The notes beneath the pieces were generated by a model, which was not told the DNA's origin, made no database searches, and was given only the letters and a program-made list of their open reading frames with translations. Source: Microglena sp. YARC (taxonomy: Eukaryota > Chlorophyta > Chlorophyceae > Chlamydomonadales > Chlamydomonadaceae). From it: a DNA stretch of 64,000 bases. Position numbers and translations under genes: made by a program. Positions 44,501-52,185 of the stretch are shown here, in pieces (within the stretch, counting starts at the first letter, position 1; each line of letters begins with the position of its first letter). The stretch spans positions 47,595,910 through 47,659,909 of the forward strand of contig CM039464.1 in the NCBI GenBank assembly GCA_022414725.1, written 5' to 3'.

Positions 44501-46733
44501 GGACTGGCAAAGTCCGGACTAGCTTCCCCCCTCCATGCAAGCCTGGCCTCATCCAAGTTTCTCAAGACACACACACCAGGATACTACTTATTGCCAAATT
44601 GACCAGCACTTTTAGCGCACATGCCATTTATGGCAGTGCCTTCAGCGCAGTCGCCAAAAAAAACTGCGCAGTGCAAAAAAAGCGCAACTAAAAAAAGTGT
44701 GCTTTCTTCGCGCAACGGGTTAACAAAAGTGCGCTTTTAGCTGGCTTTTAGTGCGTTTTTTGTCAAGTTTGGGGCTTATGGCAAGCCTGGCCTCATCCAA
44801 GTTTCTCAAGACACACACACATGCACATGTGCACACATGCACACACACACCCAGCACAAATGACCTCGCACACAAAACACACACAAACACATGCACAAGT
44901 ACACACACACACACAAACCCTGCCTTCAGGATGGAAAGTACGTGCAAGCCTAGCTTTATCCAAGTGTCTGAACACACACGCGAATTGTTAGTGGCTGGTG
45001 GTAACAACGATCCTTGGGAGAGTACACCTGGAGTTGAGGTAAGTACCAGGGTACTTCAAATTGCCAAATTGGCCAGCGCTTGAAAACAAAAAAACTACGC
45101 GTTGTAGTGCAAAAAGCGCAAAATTTGCTTGCTGCGCCCACAGGGAGTTGCGAAAACCTGCGCTTAAAGCGCAGAGGGGGTCAAAAAGTCAGCGCTCAAA
45201 AGCGTGCACTTTGAATTACCCTGGTATGTACATCACTACATCAGCCCATGGGTCTGGTTTGGTGTTCCTTATTGAAGTGATGCAGGGGTTAGCTACCCTC
45301 TAGGCAGTTCCTTGATTACATCTCTGCACATTTATGTGATGCATTATTTCATTCGTGGTTTCATCTCTGCATATATTTGATGCATTCTTTCACCCGCTTG
45401 CGAATGTGATGTATGTCATTGGCTGAGCACAGAAAGAATGAGGTTGGTGGATAGAGCACACATCCCTTGTTCAATGAGACACTGTCAAATGTGTGGGTTC
45501 CAAAAACCTGAGGATGAAATGCATATGTTTGATTGCCCTTTTTATAATGATATTCGCCTCCGCTACCAGAAGCTGTTTACAGATATTTATAGGCATGTCC
45601 ATGAGGATACCGACTTAACCGTATGGAATGTGGAATTCTGTGATTCCACATTCGGAACCTTTATGAATGGAAATGGCACTAAGACTTTTTGGAGCAACCT
45701 AGCTGACTATCTTTCTACTTGTAGAAGAGCAAGACAGGAAGCCCTGGACTGCTTAGTGGCAGCGTAATTTATTATCCATTTTTTTCCTTCTTCTTGTGAC
45801 TTCTCATTTGTTAGCTTCTTACCTCCGCCACTGTAAGTGGTTGAGATCTGGGTCCTGCTCTAGGGGGGTTAATACCTACGCCACCAAAACGGTGGTTGGG
45901 AGTTTGGTTTGTTTGTCCTTGACACACACCTGATGTAATGGGTTTTTTTGCTTTGTGGGTGCTTTTTCTTTTTGTTTAAAGCACAGAGTCTCATACACCC
46001 TCGCGGTGTCAAGTAGACTTTAACATGTAATGTAATTTAATGTATGTATGTATGTTACAGTCCAGGGGTAGGCCAAATAGGCTAAAGGGACTTGCCCAAC
46101 CGTTAGGAAGAGCTTAAAAAGAAAAAGCACTGATGAACTGAACCCCAAACAATCGTTTAACCGACGGGGGCCCTGAGTTTGTGCTACAGTGATAATTTAA
46201 TTCTACAATATAGTTAAATCATCATCCCAGCTGGGATGATAATTTAATTGTGCGATTATTATCGCGGATGTGATGTTTGTGGCTGTTATGCATGCTTCAT
46301 CCGCACAATATGTGATGCATGTGTTCATCCGCACAATATGTGATGCATGTGTTCATCCGCACGATATGTGAGGCATGTGTTCATCCGCACAATATGTGAT
46401 GCATGTGTTCATCCGCACAATATGTGATGCATGTGTTCATCCGCACAATATGTGATGCATGTGTTCATCCGCACAATATGTGATGCATTTGTTCATCCGC
46501 ACAATGTTTGTGGCGATTATTGTTGCGGATGTGGTGCATGCTTCATCCGTACAATATGTGATGCATGTGTTCATCCATGCTTTCATCTATGCACATGCCT
46601 GACACGCCACTTCTATTTTTCTTTCCAGATCAGGGGCAAAGGATTGATGGACACGTTCATCCTGGAGCCTAGGGATTTGGATTTGGATGGCAAGACTATC
46701 TGCAAGCGCATATCCACTAGTAGCCCAGGGTGA
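32690..46733 (+). CDS. PAS-linked class III nucleotidyl (guanylate-type) cyclase, nine exons
   Basis: Exons: 32690-32992, 34591-35536, 36947-37272, 38144-38398, 39192-39242, 40025-40264, 41099-41232, 44930-45038, 46629-46733. All introns are GT-AG and the sum is 2469 bases (822 residues plus stop). Residues 1-101 are Pro/Ala-rich. A PAS-like domain begins near 102 and is interrupted by a long low-complexity insert with ten-residue repeats. It resumes at ~526-560 (VWIEVTIKC ... [12 protein letters not shown]), followed by a helix and the algal-cyclase signature ETFPRHII. The cyclase domain (~611-800) has metal Asp617 (FMDIVGFT) and Asp661 (KVETAGDCY), with Glu657 favouring GTP, Asn748 and Arg752 (NTASR), and Lys792 (RGKGLMDTF). 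Ser741 stands where guanylate cyclases have Cys and adenylate cyclases Asp. It should make cGMP (possibly cAMP) in response to a signal read by PAS; no membrane segment is evident. Exon 1 and the exact 3' end are the least certain; a GTGAGT donor overlaps the stop. Confidence 0.85.
32993..34590 (+). other. Intron 1 of the cyclase gene
   Basis: Donor GTGAGT at 32993, acceptor CTGCATGCAG ending 34590. It contains a C run followed by a CA/CCCA array (about 33507-33583) and a 130-base pyrimidine tract (CCT and CCCCT units, 34430-34550) just before the acceptor. A dispersed piece at 34286-34356 (CACCCATAATGCACCCTT) is repeated at 39078-39150. Short frames with Arg/Ser-rich products are not supported as exons. 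Confidence 0.6.
35173..35460 (+). repeat. 30-bp coding repeat in the cyclase insert
   Basis: Nine or more units of 30 bp encode ten residues of the type [10 protein letters not shown], with Pro/His and Leu/Thr variation. They lie in exon 2, inside the loop that splits the PAS-like domain, and would form a disordered, Ser/Thr-rich linker. Length change in whole units would keep the frame. Confidence 0.9.
35560..35990. mobile_element. Palindrome-rich element (ATCATATGAT family), copy 1
   Basis: Repeated self-complementary words ATCATATGAT, GATATCATATGATATC and similar flank GCCGGCAGTCTGACTAGGCT and ACCATTTATATACA. The same blocks occur inverted at 61186-61320 and 63425-63595. This looks like a miniature inverted-repeat family inserted in intron 2 of the cyclase; ends are unclear. 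Confidence 0.5.
36090..36946 (+). repeat. Tandem copies of the exon 3 acceptor of the cyclase gene
   Basis: Four pseudo-exon starts precede the real one at 36947: at 36132, 36497, 36681 and 36814. Each resembles GAGCCAAAGCCAACCCCAAG and ends near GATGCTCCAG, and all but the one at 36497 keep a good CTGCAG / GTGCAG acceptor. The last three units are spaced 133 bp. The first is preceded by an uninterrupted run of 35 C (36090-36124). They look like amplified splice sites, some of which might compete with the real acceptor. Confidence 0.85.
37440..37480 (+). repeat. Duplicate of the exon 3 donor of the cyclase gene
   Basis: GAGCTGCCAGAAGACATGCC TGAG followed by GTAAGC repeats the last part of exon 3 (GCCAGAAGACATACCTGCG, GTAAGT at 37273). 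The duplicated donor is intact. Confidence 0.75.
37560..37880. repeat. GAT trinucleotide microsatellite
   Basis: Long GAT/GGT tracts with GATAGCAGTGTGGGGGTGGT interruptions, in intron 3 of the cyclase. Long single-residue reading frames on both strands are artefacts. Confidence 0.9.
37885..38143 (+). repeat. Tandem copies of the exon 4 acceptor of the cyclase gene
   Basis: The stretch before exon 4 (GGTTGCATTAAGCTAACACT ... CTGTGCAG) is repeated at 37955-38014 (GGTTGCCCTAAGCTGACACT ... TATGTGCAG), and a third, weaker copy ends CTCTGCAG at 37909. Each retains a usable AG. Confidence 0.75.
38559..38612 (+). repeat. Duplicate of the exon 4 end of the cyclase gene with lost donor
   Basis: GCATGTAGGAGAGCTTGCTT and GACCAAGACGCAAGGAGT repeat the end of exon 4 and the start of intron 4 (38365-38410), but the donor GT has become GC. 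A G-rich GAGGAGAGG tract follows (38640-38790). Confidence 0.75.
38820..39191 (+). repeat. Duplicated blocks before exon 5 of the cyclase gene
   Basis: GACACACAAAATCAGCACAC ... TTGTCTGAGT (38872-38910) repeats the last ~40 bases before the exon 5 acceptor (39150-39191). Between them, a CATGCACTGCAGATATAGGG block is itself duplicated (38969 and 39026), and the TAATGCACC dispersed piece lies at 39078-39150. Confidence 0.65.
39508..39800. repeat. ~91-bp tandem repeat, three copies, in intron 5 of the cyclase
   Basis: Units share CTGCTTTGTTTTGCAAGTTG and TTGCAACCCTGCAGAAAAC followed by ATAACCAGGTC. A TGACACCTGGCAACC short repeat follows (39820-39990). No gene. Confidence 0.85.
40250..40640 (+). 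repeat. 38-bp array of the exon 6 donor of the cyclase gene
   Basis: About ten units of 38 bp contain CTACTCTAAGACG|GTAAGACTCAGC, that is the last bases of exon 6 and the start of intron 6. The first unit is the real boundary (40264/40265). Nearly every unit keeps a perfect GTAAGA donor, giving a ladder of equivalent 5' splice sites. Confidence 0.9.
40700..40935 (+). pseudogene. Partial copies of cyclase exon 6
   Basis: 40709-40790 repeats the last ~80 bases of exon 6 (CCAAAGTGCTTGCCTTTGCC, AAGAGCATGCTCA) with a donor GTAAGT, but with substitutions and a small deletion and no acceptor. A shorter remnant (GACATGCTAAGCCACTC AAGACG) lies near 40907. TAAACCCTAAACCC, a telomere-type repeat, immediately precedes the larger copy. 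Confidence 0.8.
41375..41470 (+). pseudogene. Copy of the cyclase exon 7 end with lost donor
   Basis: CACAATGAACACTGCTTCGA followed by GTTGAATGGGATGCC repeats the end of exon 7 and the start of intron 7 (41212-41260). The donor GGTGAA has changed to GTTGAA. GTTGAGACTGTTTT then repeats three times. Confidence 0.8.
41480..42760. repeat. GT run, G run and long GCCACT-type array in intron 7
   Basis: A GT tract (41482-41518) is followed by GGGT and 12-13 G, then about 1.2 kb of degenerate CTGCCACTGCCACTACCACA units. The array keeps frames open on both strands for up to 450 codons, with Thr/Ala, Cys/His or Leu/Pro only. It is simple sequence, not a gene. Confidence 0.9.
42880..42965. repeat. Small hairpin repeat, copy 1
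   Basis: GGAGACCCACCTCCTGGGGT with GAATCCTCCG before and CCTTTCACAACT after is shared with 59262-59341, where the outer arms (GTTGTGAAAGG and CCTTTCACAAC) are exact inverse complements. Probably a very small foldback element. Confidence 0.5.
43072..43285 (-). mobile_element. tRNA-derived SINE, copy 1
   Basis: On the minus strand the head has an A-box-like TTGGTATAGTGG and a perfect B-box GGTTCAATTCC (43205-43220). The body (GTTGTCAACCGCGATGGTAG ... CGTACTACGGG) and the end GCCCCACCAGGCATTATCA are shared with copies at 47652, 59619 and 62000. The acceptor ends do not pair, so it is not a working tRNA gene. Confidence 0.8.
43615..43920. repeat. CA-rich simple repeat in intron 7
   Basis: ACACACACA tracts with interspersed TGCATTTCCC and AAAAAAAAAAA. 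A similar CA tract (44805-44920) directly precedes exon 8. Reading frames are artefacts. Confidence 0.85.
43935..44115. repeat. Dispersed repeat shared with 50990-51135
   Basis: Shared blocks are GGCAAAAATAGTCAGAAT, GGCCTTCCGTCGCCCAC and GGCAAATGGCCTTCC. Copies are in the same orientation and diverged. Unclassified. Confidence 0.6.
44371..44393 (+). pseudogene. First fragment of a cyclase exon 8 copy, split by a MITE
   Basis: GATGGAAAGTACATGCAAG repeats the first bases of exon 8 (44930 onward). The rest of this copy resumes at 44534 after the inserted element. Confidence 0.7.
44394..44533. mobile_element. Miniature inverted-repeat element with telomere-type core
   Basis: A ~140-bp element has arms GGACTTTGCCAGTCCGGAGG and the inverse complement, a core of TTAGGGTTTAGGGG repeats, and the 8-bp target duplication CATGCAAG (44386-44393 and 44534-44541). 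It sits inside a duplicated piece of cyclase exon 8. No coding capacity. Confidence 0.8.
44534..44820 (+). mobile_element. Exon 8 fragments flanking a truncated hAT-type MITE
   Basis: CAAGCCTGGCCTCATCCAAG followed by TTTCTCAAGACAC occurs at 44538 and again at 44779, both copies of part of cyclase exon 8. Between them 44577-44775 starts CAGGATACTACTTATTGCC and is rich in GCGC-type words, matching the right end of the hAT-type element at 47375-47568 in reverse. The other terminus is missing. Confidence 0.65.
45047..45223. mobile_element. hAT-type MITE inserted at the exon 8 splice donor
   Basis: A 177-bp element begins CAGGGTACTTCAAATTGCC and ends TTTGAATTACCCTG. The 8-bp target duplication is GTAAGTAC (45039-45046) and GTATGTAC (45224-45231), one mismatch. 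CAGGG termini and 8-bp duplications are hAT features. The left copy of the duplication is the 5' splice site of cyclase exon 8. Confidence 0.85.
45438..46044 (+). pseudogene. 3' end of a non-LTR (LINE-type) retrotransposon
   Basis: A 109-codon frame to 45767 carries CQMC, then [19 protein letters not shown], the zinc-binding pattern found after the reverse transcriptase domain of many plant and algal LINEs. It ends at a stop followed by ~280 bases of probable 3' untranslated sequence and a short TGTA tract. No reverse transcriptase remains, so it is a 5'-truncated insertion in intron 8 of the cyclase. Confidence 0.65.
46045..46112 (-). repeat. Short dispersed element with CATA tail (inverted copy)
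   Basis: Inverse of the piece at 1194-1263: a TATG tract, then TTACAGTCCAGGGGTAGGCC and GGACTTGCCCAACC. Confidence 0.55.
46290..46590. repeat. 28-bp minisatellite before the last cyclase exon
   Basis: About ten units of CACAATATGTGATGCATGTG TTCATCCG, with one partly deleted region (46500-46545). It ends ~40 bases before the exon 9 acceptor at 46628. Confidence 0.85.
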
Positions 46734-46869
46734 GTGAAGTGGCATAAGCTAGGCTGTTCTGAGGCTTCAAGGTGGGAAGAAAAACTGTAGCGAGAAGGCC
46801 TGGTGCGGCCTGAGATTAAGGGAGCCAGTTGTTTTGAGGTGGAAGACAGGTGACTAACTGACCTGGACG

Positions 46870-47220
46870 TAGCTACCATGGGTTAAGTGATGAGGGGATG
46901 ATGTGACGGGGTTATGAGTAAGTTAGGTGATGATGTGATGGGGTGATGAATAGGTAAGGTGATGAGGTGATGATGGATGACGTGATAAGTGGGTTAGGTG
47001 ATGAGGTGACGAGTGGGTAAGGTGATGAGGTGATGGGGTAATGAACAGGTTAGGCAATAAGGTGATCAGGTGATGATGTGATGGGGTGATAACTAGGTAA
47101 GGTGATGACGTGATGAGTGTGTTAGGTTATGAGGTGATGGGGTGATAGGGTGATGTTTAGGTAAGGTAATGAGGTGATGAGGTGAAGACGTGATGAGTGG
47201 GTTAGGTGATAAGGGAATAA
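46870..47220. repeat. Degenerate GTGATGAGGTGATG repeat
   Basis: Irregular units of GTGATGAGGTGATGGGG and GGTTAGGTGATGAG downstream of the cyclase stop. A TATGTAGCGCAA repeat follows at 47275-47340. No gene. Confidence 0.8.
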
Positions 47221-47374
47221 TGTGCATACTTGAGCGCGTGTGCTATTTTAAGTTGTGCTATATCATATACGTCGCCTATATGTAGCGCAATTGCTCGCCT
47301 ATATGTAGCGCAAGACGTCGCCTTTATGTAGCGCAAGTGCTCAATTATGTATATATGTGTGTTGGGGGCGCTAC

Positions 47375-47568
47375 CAGGGTACTACTAAGCGCGCGCGGAA
47401 GCGCGGTGCCGCGCTCCCTTTTTGAGCCCCTCTGCGTGTTTTGCACAGTTTTTCAACCCCCTGTGGGCGCAGCGCGCAGTTTTTGCGCTTTTTGCTCTAA
47501 AAAGCGCTGACCAATTTGACGTTTGTGCGCTTTACGCGCTGGCCAATTTGGCAAGAAGTAGTACCCTG
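47375..47568. mobile_element. hAT-type MITE, complete copy
   Basis: A 194-bp element has termini CAGGGTACTACT and AGTAGTACCCTG and the 8-bp target duplication GGCGCTAC / GGTGCTAC (47367-47374 and 47569-47576). The interior is rich in GCGC words and matches 45047-45223 in reverse. Confidence 0.85.
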
Positions 47569-47651
47569 GGTGCTACATAAGAGTCTTTTGGGGTTGCTTT
47601 TAGAGCCAGTAAAGCTGGCTAGTAGCAATCGTTTCGACTGTTGGCAGAGCT

Positions 47652-47818
47652 CGTTGAAATCAGAAGGTGCGGGGTTCGAGCACCTGCGGGTGCGCTTTAG
47701 TGTTCACGGTCGCTGTCAGCTGCCATTGTAGCACTGTCCATGTAAAGTAGCAGCCCGTTCTCTACCGCCGTAAGACAGGGCTCCCCTAATACCACGCCCC
47801 ACCAGGCATTATGATTAC
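47652..47818 (+). mobile_element. tRNA-derived SINE, copy 2
   Basis: B-box-like GGGGTTCGAGCAC near 47671, body GGTCGCTGTCAGCTGCCATT and end CACGCCCCACCAGGCATTAT. The closest relative in the window is the copy at 62000-62155 (shared AGCAGCCCGTTCTCTACC). Confidence 0.75.
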
Positions 47819-47904
47819 TGCCCCGTAGCACCCCAAAAGCTACTAGGAGCACATTGGTACTAAGTTAAGGCAGTTGTTTATTTTCTTACAAAAAATAACA
47901 TGTT

Positions 47905-48320
47905 TCCCACCATCCTTGAACTTGAACTTGGTTACATGGATCCAGCATTTAAAGCTGCCCGCCATCTTAGGCAGTAAGATAATAAATTCAAATCAAAGCC
48001 TTAGTATCATTTTTTAAAAAACTTGAACTTGGTTGCATGGCTCCAGCCTTTAAAGCTGCCCGCCGTCTTTGGCAGTAAGATAATAAATTCAATTTAAATC
48101 AAAGCATTCTTGCCATTTTCTATTTTGTTTGGACTTGAACTTTGTTGCCCATCATGCAGGAAAAACTTTGAATTTGAAGTTGAACTTGGTTGCCCACCAT
48201 GCAGGGGAAACTTTGAATTTAAATTTTAGTCTGAACTTGGTTGCCCACCATGCATGGGAAACTTTGAATTTGAATTTGAATTTGAACTTGGTTGCCCACC
48301 ATGCAGGGCAAGACCTCTGT
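47905..48320. repeat. Repeats with GAACTTGGTTGCCCACCATG
   Basis: Two ~70-bp units with TTGAACTTGGTTRCATGG and GGCAGTAAGATAATAAATTC (47930-48090) are followed by four shorter units with GTTGCCCACCATGCAGG (48145-48310). A similar word set, inverted, occurs at 58690-59045 and near 7370-7440, so this is a dispersed family. Confidence 0.6.
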
Positions 48321-48930
48321 GCAGCTTGGTGCTGTTAGCAAAGACTATCTCTCGGCCCAACGGCAGTAGCAACTTACCTCACCGTCACTCGCTGGAACCC
48401 CCCACAGTCAGACTGTGAGGTAGGCGAAGGGGGAGAGGTTTGCATATATGTTGTCCTCGCACCTGAATGGGCGATTTCCTCCCCCATCCACCCCTGTACG
48501 GCTGTGACTAGGCGACTCGACAAATTGTGGTTACATCTGCAGTTGCTCTCTCTGTAGCTTGCAGACAGGCAACGAGCTCAGGGCCCACGATTGAGGACTT
48601 CATCTGGCCCGAAGATCGCCACTCGAATTCCAGTGACAACACTTTAGTCCCAGAGAGGACTAGCAGTTTGTTTCCAACGAATTAAGGGTCCCGTTAAGCG
48701 GCGGTTAAATTCGTTATTTTGGGGGCTTACCGGTGTTTGGCCGGAAAAACAAATACTTAACGACAGGTTAAAGACCAACCGTCCCGATTAGTATAATGCC
48801 CCCCCCCCCCCCCCCCTTCATCCCGGGACCATTAAAGAAAGTCGAGGAGCGATTAAGTTTGGTTAGATGATGAATTAGATCCGGTGACGTCATGAACTTT
48901 GCACGCGCCTCTTAAATCACGCCGCTTTAG
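48321..48930. other. Stretch with no supported gene
   Basis: Non-repetitive sequence with a C run at 48799-48816. It could contain exon pieces but no domain or paired splice sites were recognised. Confidence 0.3.
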
Positions 48931-49049
48931 AGTTGGAGCATGGCTGCGATTATTTTTAGAAGTTGTCAATTGCCGCAACAACAATTCGGAAGTTGTCAAT
49001 TGCCGCAACAACAAAACGTTTAATCTTCATTGGCGCAGACGAGGACTTG

Positions 49050-49620
49050 CTTCCAAGCAAACTCAAAAGAATGCACCTTCCAAGCAGACTCAAAGGAATG
49101 TACCTTCCAAGCAGACTCAAAGGAATGTACCTTCCAAGCAGACTCAAAGGAATGTACCTTCCAAGTAGACTCAAAGGAATGTACCTTCCAAGCAGACTCA
49201 AAGAAATGTACCTTCAAAGCAGACTCAAAGGAATGTACCTTCCAAGCAGACTCAAAGGAATGTACCTTCCAAGCAGACTCAAAGGAATGTACCTTCCAAG
49301 TAGACTCAAAGGAATGTACCTTCCAAGCAGACTCAAAGGAATGTACCTTCCAAGTAGACTCAAAGGAATGTACCTTCCAAGCAGACTCAAAGGAATGTAC
49401 CTTCCAAGTAGACTCAAAGGAATGTACCTTCCAAGCAGATTCAAAGGAATGTACCTTCCAAGCAGACTCAAAGGAATGTACCTTCCAAGTAGACTCAAAG
49501 GAATGTACCTTCCAAGCAGACTCAAAGGAATGTACCTTCCAAGTAGACTCAAAGGAATGTACCTTCCAAGCAGACTCAAAGGAATGTACCTTCAAAGTAG
49601 ACTCAAAGGAATGTGCCTTC
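49050..49620. repeat. 27-bp minisatellite, about 21 copies
   Basis: Near-perfect units of ACTCAAAGGAATGTACCTTC CAAGCAG. The 27-bp period keeps four reading frames open on both strands (200-250 codons), so open frames here carry no coding evidence. Confidence 0.95.
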
Positions 49621-49629
49621 TTGATCTCG

Positions 49630-49757
49630 TAAACTCTGGCCAGGACATCCTCCCGCTGCCTCCTTCTCATCTTCTTGAAGCGGGCAGTGGAATAGGCGCT
49701 GAAATCAGCGTCTGAATTGCGAGGAGGTGTTGCAAAGCTTGTTTGTCACGTTGATCC
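49630..49757 (-). pseudogene. Possible coding remnant
   Basis: On the minus strand MDQRDKQALQHLLAIQTLIS (from 49757) and, one frame over, FSAYSTARFKKMRRRQREDV LARVYEIKK look like ordinary protein. They are separated by a frame change near 49690 and run directly into the 27-bp array. I do not recognise the family. It may be a broken exon of a transposase or a host gene. Confidence 0.3.
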
Positions 49758-49899
49758 ATTCTGAGCTGACCTGGCCAGATGCAAAAGACTGCTTAACTGA
49801 TGGAATGTTTCCAACCATCTCCCGCCCCGGTTCGAGGTTGAGCCTGAACCCTCCAAAACACAATCCTTTACAGGACCCCTAACTGGTTGGAAACAAGCT

Positions 49900-50775
49900 G
49901 TAGCAGAAGCTTCAGCCACTGCCTCCAGGCGAGCACATGGTTGATGAGTACGGAAATGGTACGGATACCGTACGGATAAGGTACAGGTTTTAGAGTGGAG
50001 TATGGTTTGAGGAGCTTCAGCCACTGCCTCCAGGCGAGCATATGGTTAATGAGTATGGATACGGTACAGATACGGTACGGATACTGTACGGATACGGTAC
50101 GGGTTTAGGAAGTGAGTACCGTTTGAGGAGCTTCAGCCACTGCCTCCAGGCGAGCATATGGTTGATGAGTATGGATACGGTACGGATACGGTACGGGTTT
50201 TAGAAGTGAGTATGGTTTTAGGAGCTTCAGCCACTGCCTCCAGGCGAGCATATGGTTGATGAGTATGGAAACGGTACGGATACGGTACAGGTTTTAGAAG
50301 TGAGTACCGTTTGAGGAGCTCCAGCCACTGCCTCCAGGCGAGCATATGGTTGATGAGTATGGATATGGTACGGATACGGTACGGATACGGTACGGGCTTT
50401 AGAAGTGAGTACGGTTTGAGGAGCTTCAGCCACTGCCTCCAGGCGAGCATATGGTTGATGAGTATGGATATGGTACGGATACGGTACGGATACGGTACGG
50501 GCTTTAGAAGTGAGTACGGTTTGAGGAGCTTCAGCCACTGCCTCCAGGCGAGCACATGGTTGATGAGTATAGATACGGTACAGATACGGTACGGATACTG
50601 TACGGATACGGTACGGGTTTTAGAAGTGAGTACCATTTGAGGATCTTCAGCCACTGCCTCCAGGCGAGCATATGGTTGATGAGTACGGATATGGTATGGA
50701 TACGGTACGGAAAAGGTACAGGTTTTAGAAGTGAGTACCGTTTGAGGAGCTTCAGCCACTGTCTCCAGGCGAGCA
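49900..50775. repeat. ~105-bp tandem repeat, about nine copies
   Basis: Units begin AGCTTCAGCCACTGCCTCCA followed by GGCGAGCATATGGTTGATGA and contain a variable number of GGATACGGTAC words. Length varies by whole ten-base steps. Confidence 0.9.
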
Positions 50776-50895
50776 GTGGCCCAATAACCATCACATGTGC
50801 TTCAGATTCTACCAGCCCCTTCAGGCTTAACTCCAGGTGTCTGTTGGTCCACAGACCCAGCCAGTAGATCACGGGCAGTGTGGCACACGTTAGCA
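50776..50895 (-). pseudogene. Possible coding remnant at the edge of the repeat
   Basis: On the minus strand CATLPVIYWLGLWTNRHLEL and LVESEAHVMVIGPLLAWRQW read as plausible protein with a hydrophobic start. The frame then enters the ~105-bp repeat, whose unit resembles LAWRQWLKLLK. Possibly an exon end that was amplified; family unknown. Confidence 0.25.
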
Positions 50896-50989
50896 CTTAG
50901 CGACAGAATGGCAAAGCGTCGCATAAAAACACAAACAGTGTCTGGGACCTAATGAAACCTAATCTCATGACCCCATCTCAGTTTGTATT

Positions 50990-51135
50990 TTAGGACGACG
51001 CTTCGCCACTGCATTGCCATTCCGTCGTCGCATGGCGACGCATGGGTTAGGCAAAAATAGTCAGAATTGGCCTTCCGTCGCCCACAGAGCTACGGAAAAT
51101 CATTGGCAAATGGCCTTCCATCGCCCATCCGTGGG
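50990..51135. repeat. Dispersed repeat shared with 43935-44115
   Basis: Same blocks as the copy in cyclase intron 7, including GACGACGC and GGCAAATGGCCTTCC. Confidence 0.6.
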
Positions 51136-51780
51136 GCCCATCTTCCTCCCAACGCGTGCTTGATACTGAGCAGCCTACAGCTGATCGGTCCAGACTGAAA
51201 GAGAATTCTGTATCTCTGATTCTGTGGGCTACGAGAAAAAACCTTTAAAAAGTACGTATTTTTATAAAATTCCAGTTTCCCCTCACCACCCACCCACCCC
51301 CCAAACTTTTGAGGCCCATAACTTTCTACCTACCAGGCCGTACCGGGCCTAAAAAATAAATATGATCAGATTCTTCATCCTCTCAGCAAGCTCTGGGCAG
51401 GGTCATGAGCACCATGGTTGTTCAGGACGCTGCATTCTCCCTTGTAGACGCAACGTCGCAGAGTCTGTTGACCAGAAGGGAGGGTCCGTTGACCCGAAGG
51501 AAGGGTCCATTGCGTCGCAGGACGCAGGCTATACAATTGGTTGCATCTCAGGGATCATAGCAGGGGGCCCTCCTGGAGTACCCTGATGAGCACATTAGTG
51601 TGTACCGATATTCAAGACTGAAAGAGACTTCCGTCTTTCATTTTTCTGTGCAGGAGCATGAGTACATAAGTGTGATGTAGTTCCCTTTGGAGCGGGAGCA
51701 GCTCTCTCTCTGCCCATCATGTAGTTCCCTTGAAAGCAGGATGCATTCCGGTGATTTTATTTTCAAATCTGAAAGTGGGT
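51136..51780. other. Stretch with no supported gene
   Basis: Contains a partial copy (51640-51740) of the ~118-bp unit found at 52186-52515 and a GGGAGGGTCCGTTGACCCGA duplication near 51476. No gene. Confidence 0.35.
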
Positions 51781-51960
51781 TTTTTCTAGCTTTATGTTTG
51801 TAGGCCTCCTCCAGGGACAGCGTTTTACTGCTTTTTAAAGCTTTTTATAGCTTTTGGGAGCTATTTGGGGCGCTAAACAAAAACTTGTTTATAGCGATAA
51901 TTTCTCAAAAACGGGGTCAAAACTAGCGATCGCTATATATAGCGGGAAAAAATACCCCTG
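51770..51960. repeat. Dispersed repeat GGCCTCCTCCAGGGACAGCG, copy 1
   Basis: TCAAATCTGAAAGTGGGTTTT, GTAGGCCTCCTCCAGGGACA and GGGGTCAAAAYTAGCGATCG are shared with 62360-62560 and 62630-62840. Confidence 0.65.
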
Positions 51961-52185
51961 ATGCATACGTGCTTGCAACCTACTTGCAGCCCCTATGATG
52001 CTCGGTGTTCGGTGAGCCACTTGCTGCAAGCGGGACATATATTGCAGTAAACTCGGAGCATAACACCACTAGTCACCAACGTGATCCTGTAGATCGAGCT
52101 GCCCATGATCCGGCTCCTACTCATGTTCATGTCGCTAACCAGGCCCCTACACTTGCACATGACCTCAACCAGGCCCCTACACAGA

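Noticed and set aside
49020..49715. Several 120-250 codon frames on both strands
   Set aside because: They come from a 27-bp minisatellite that keeps four frames open at once.
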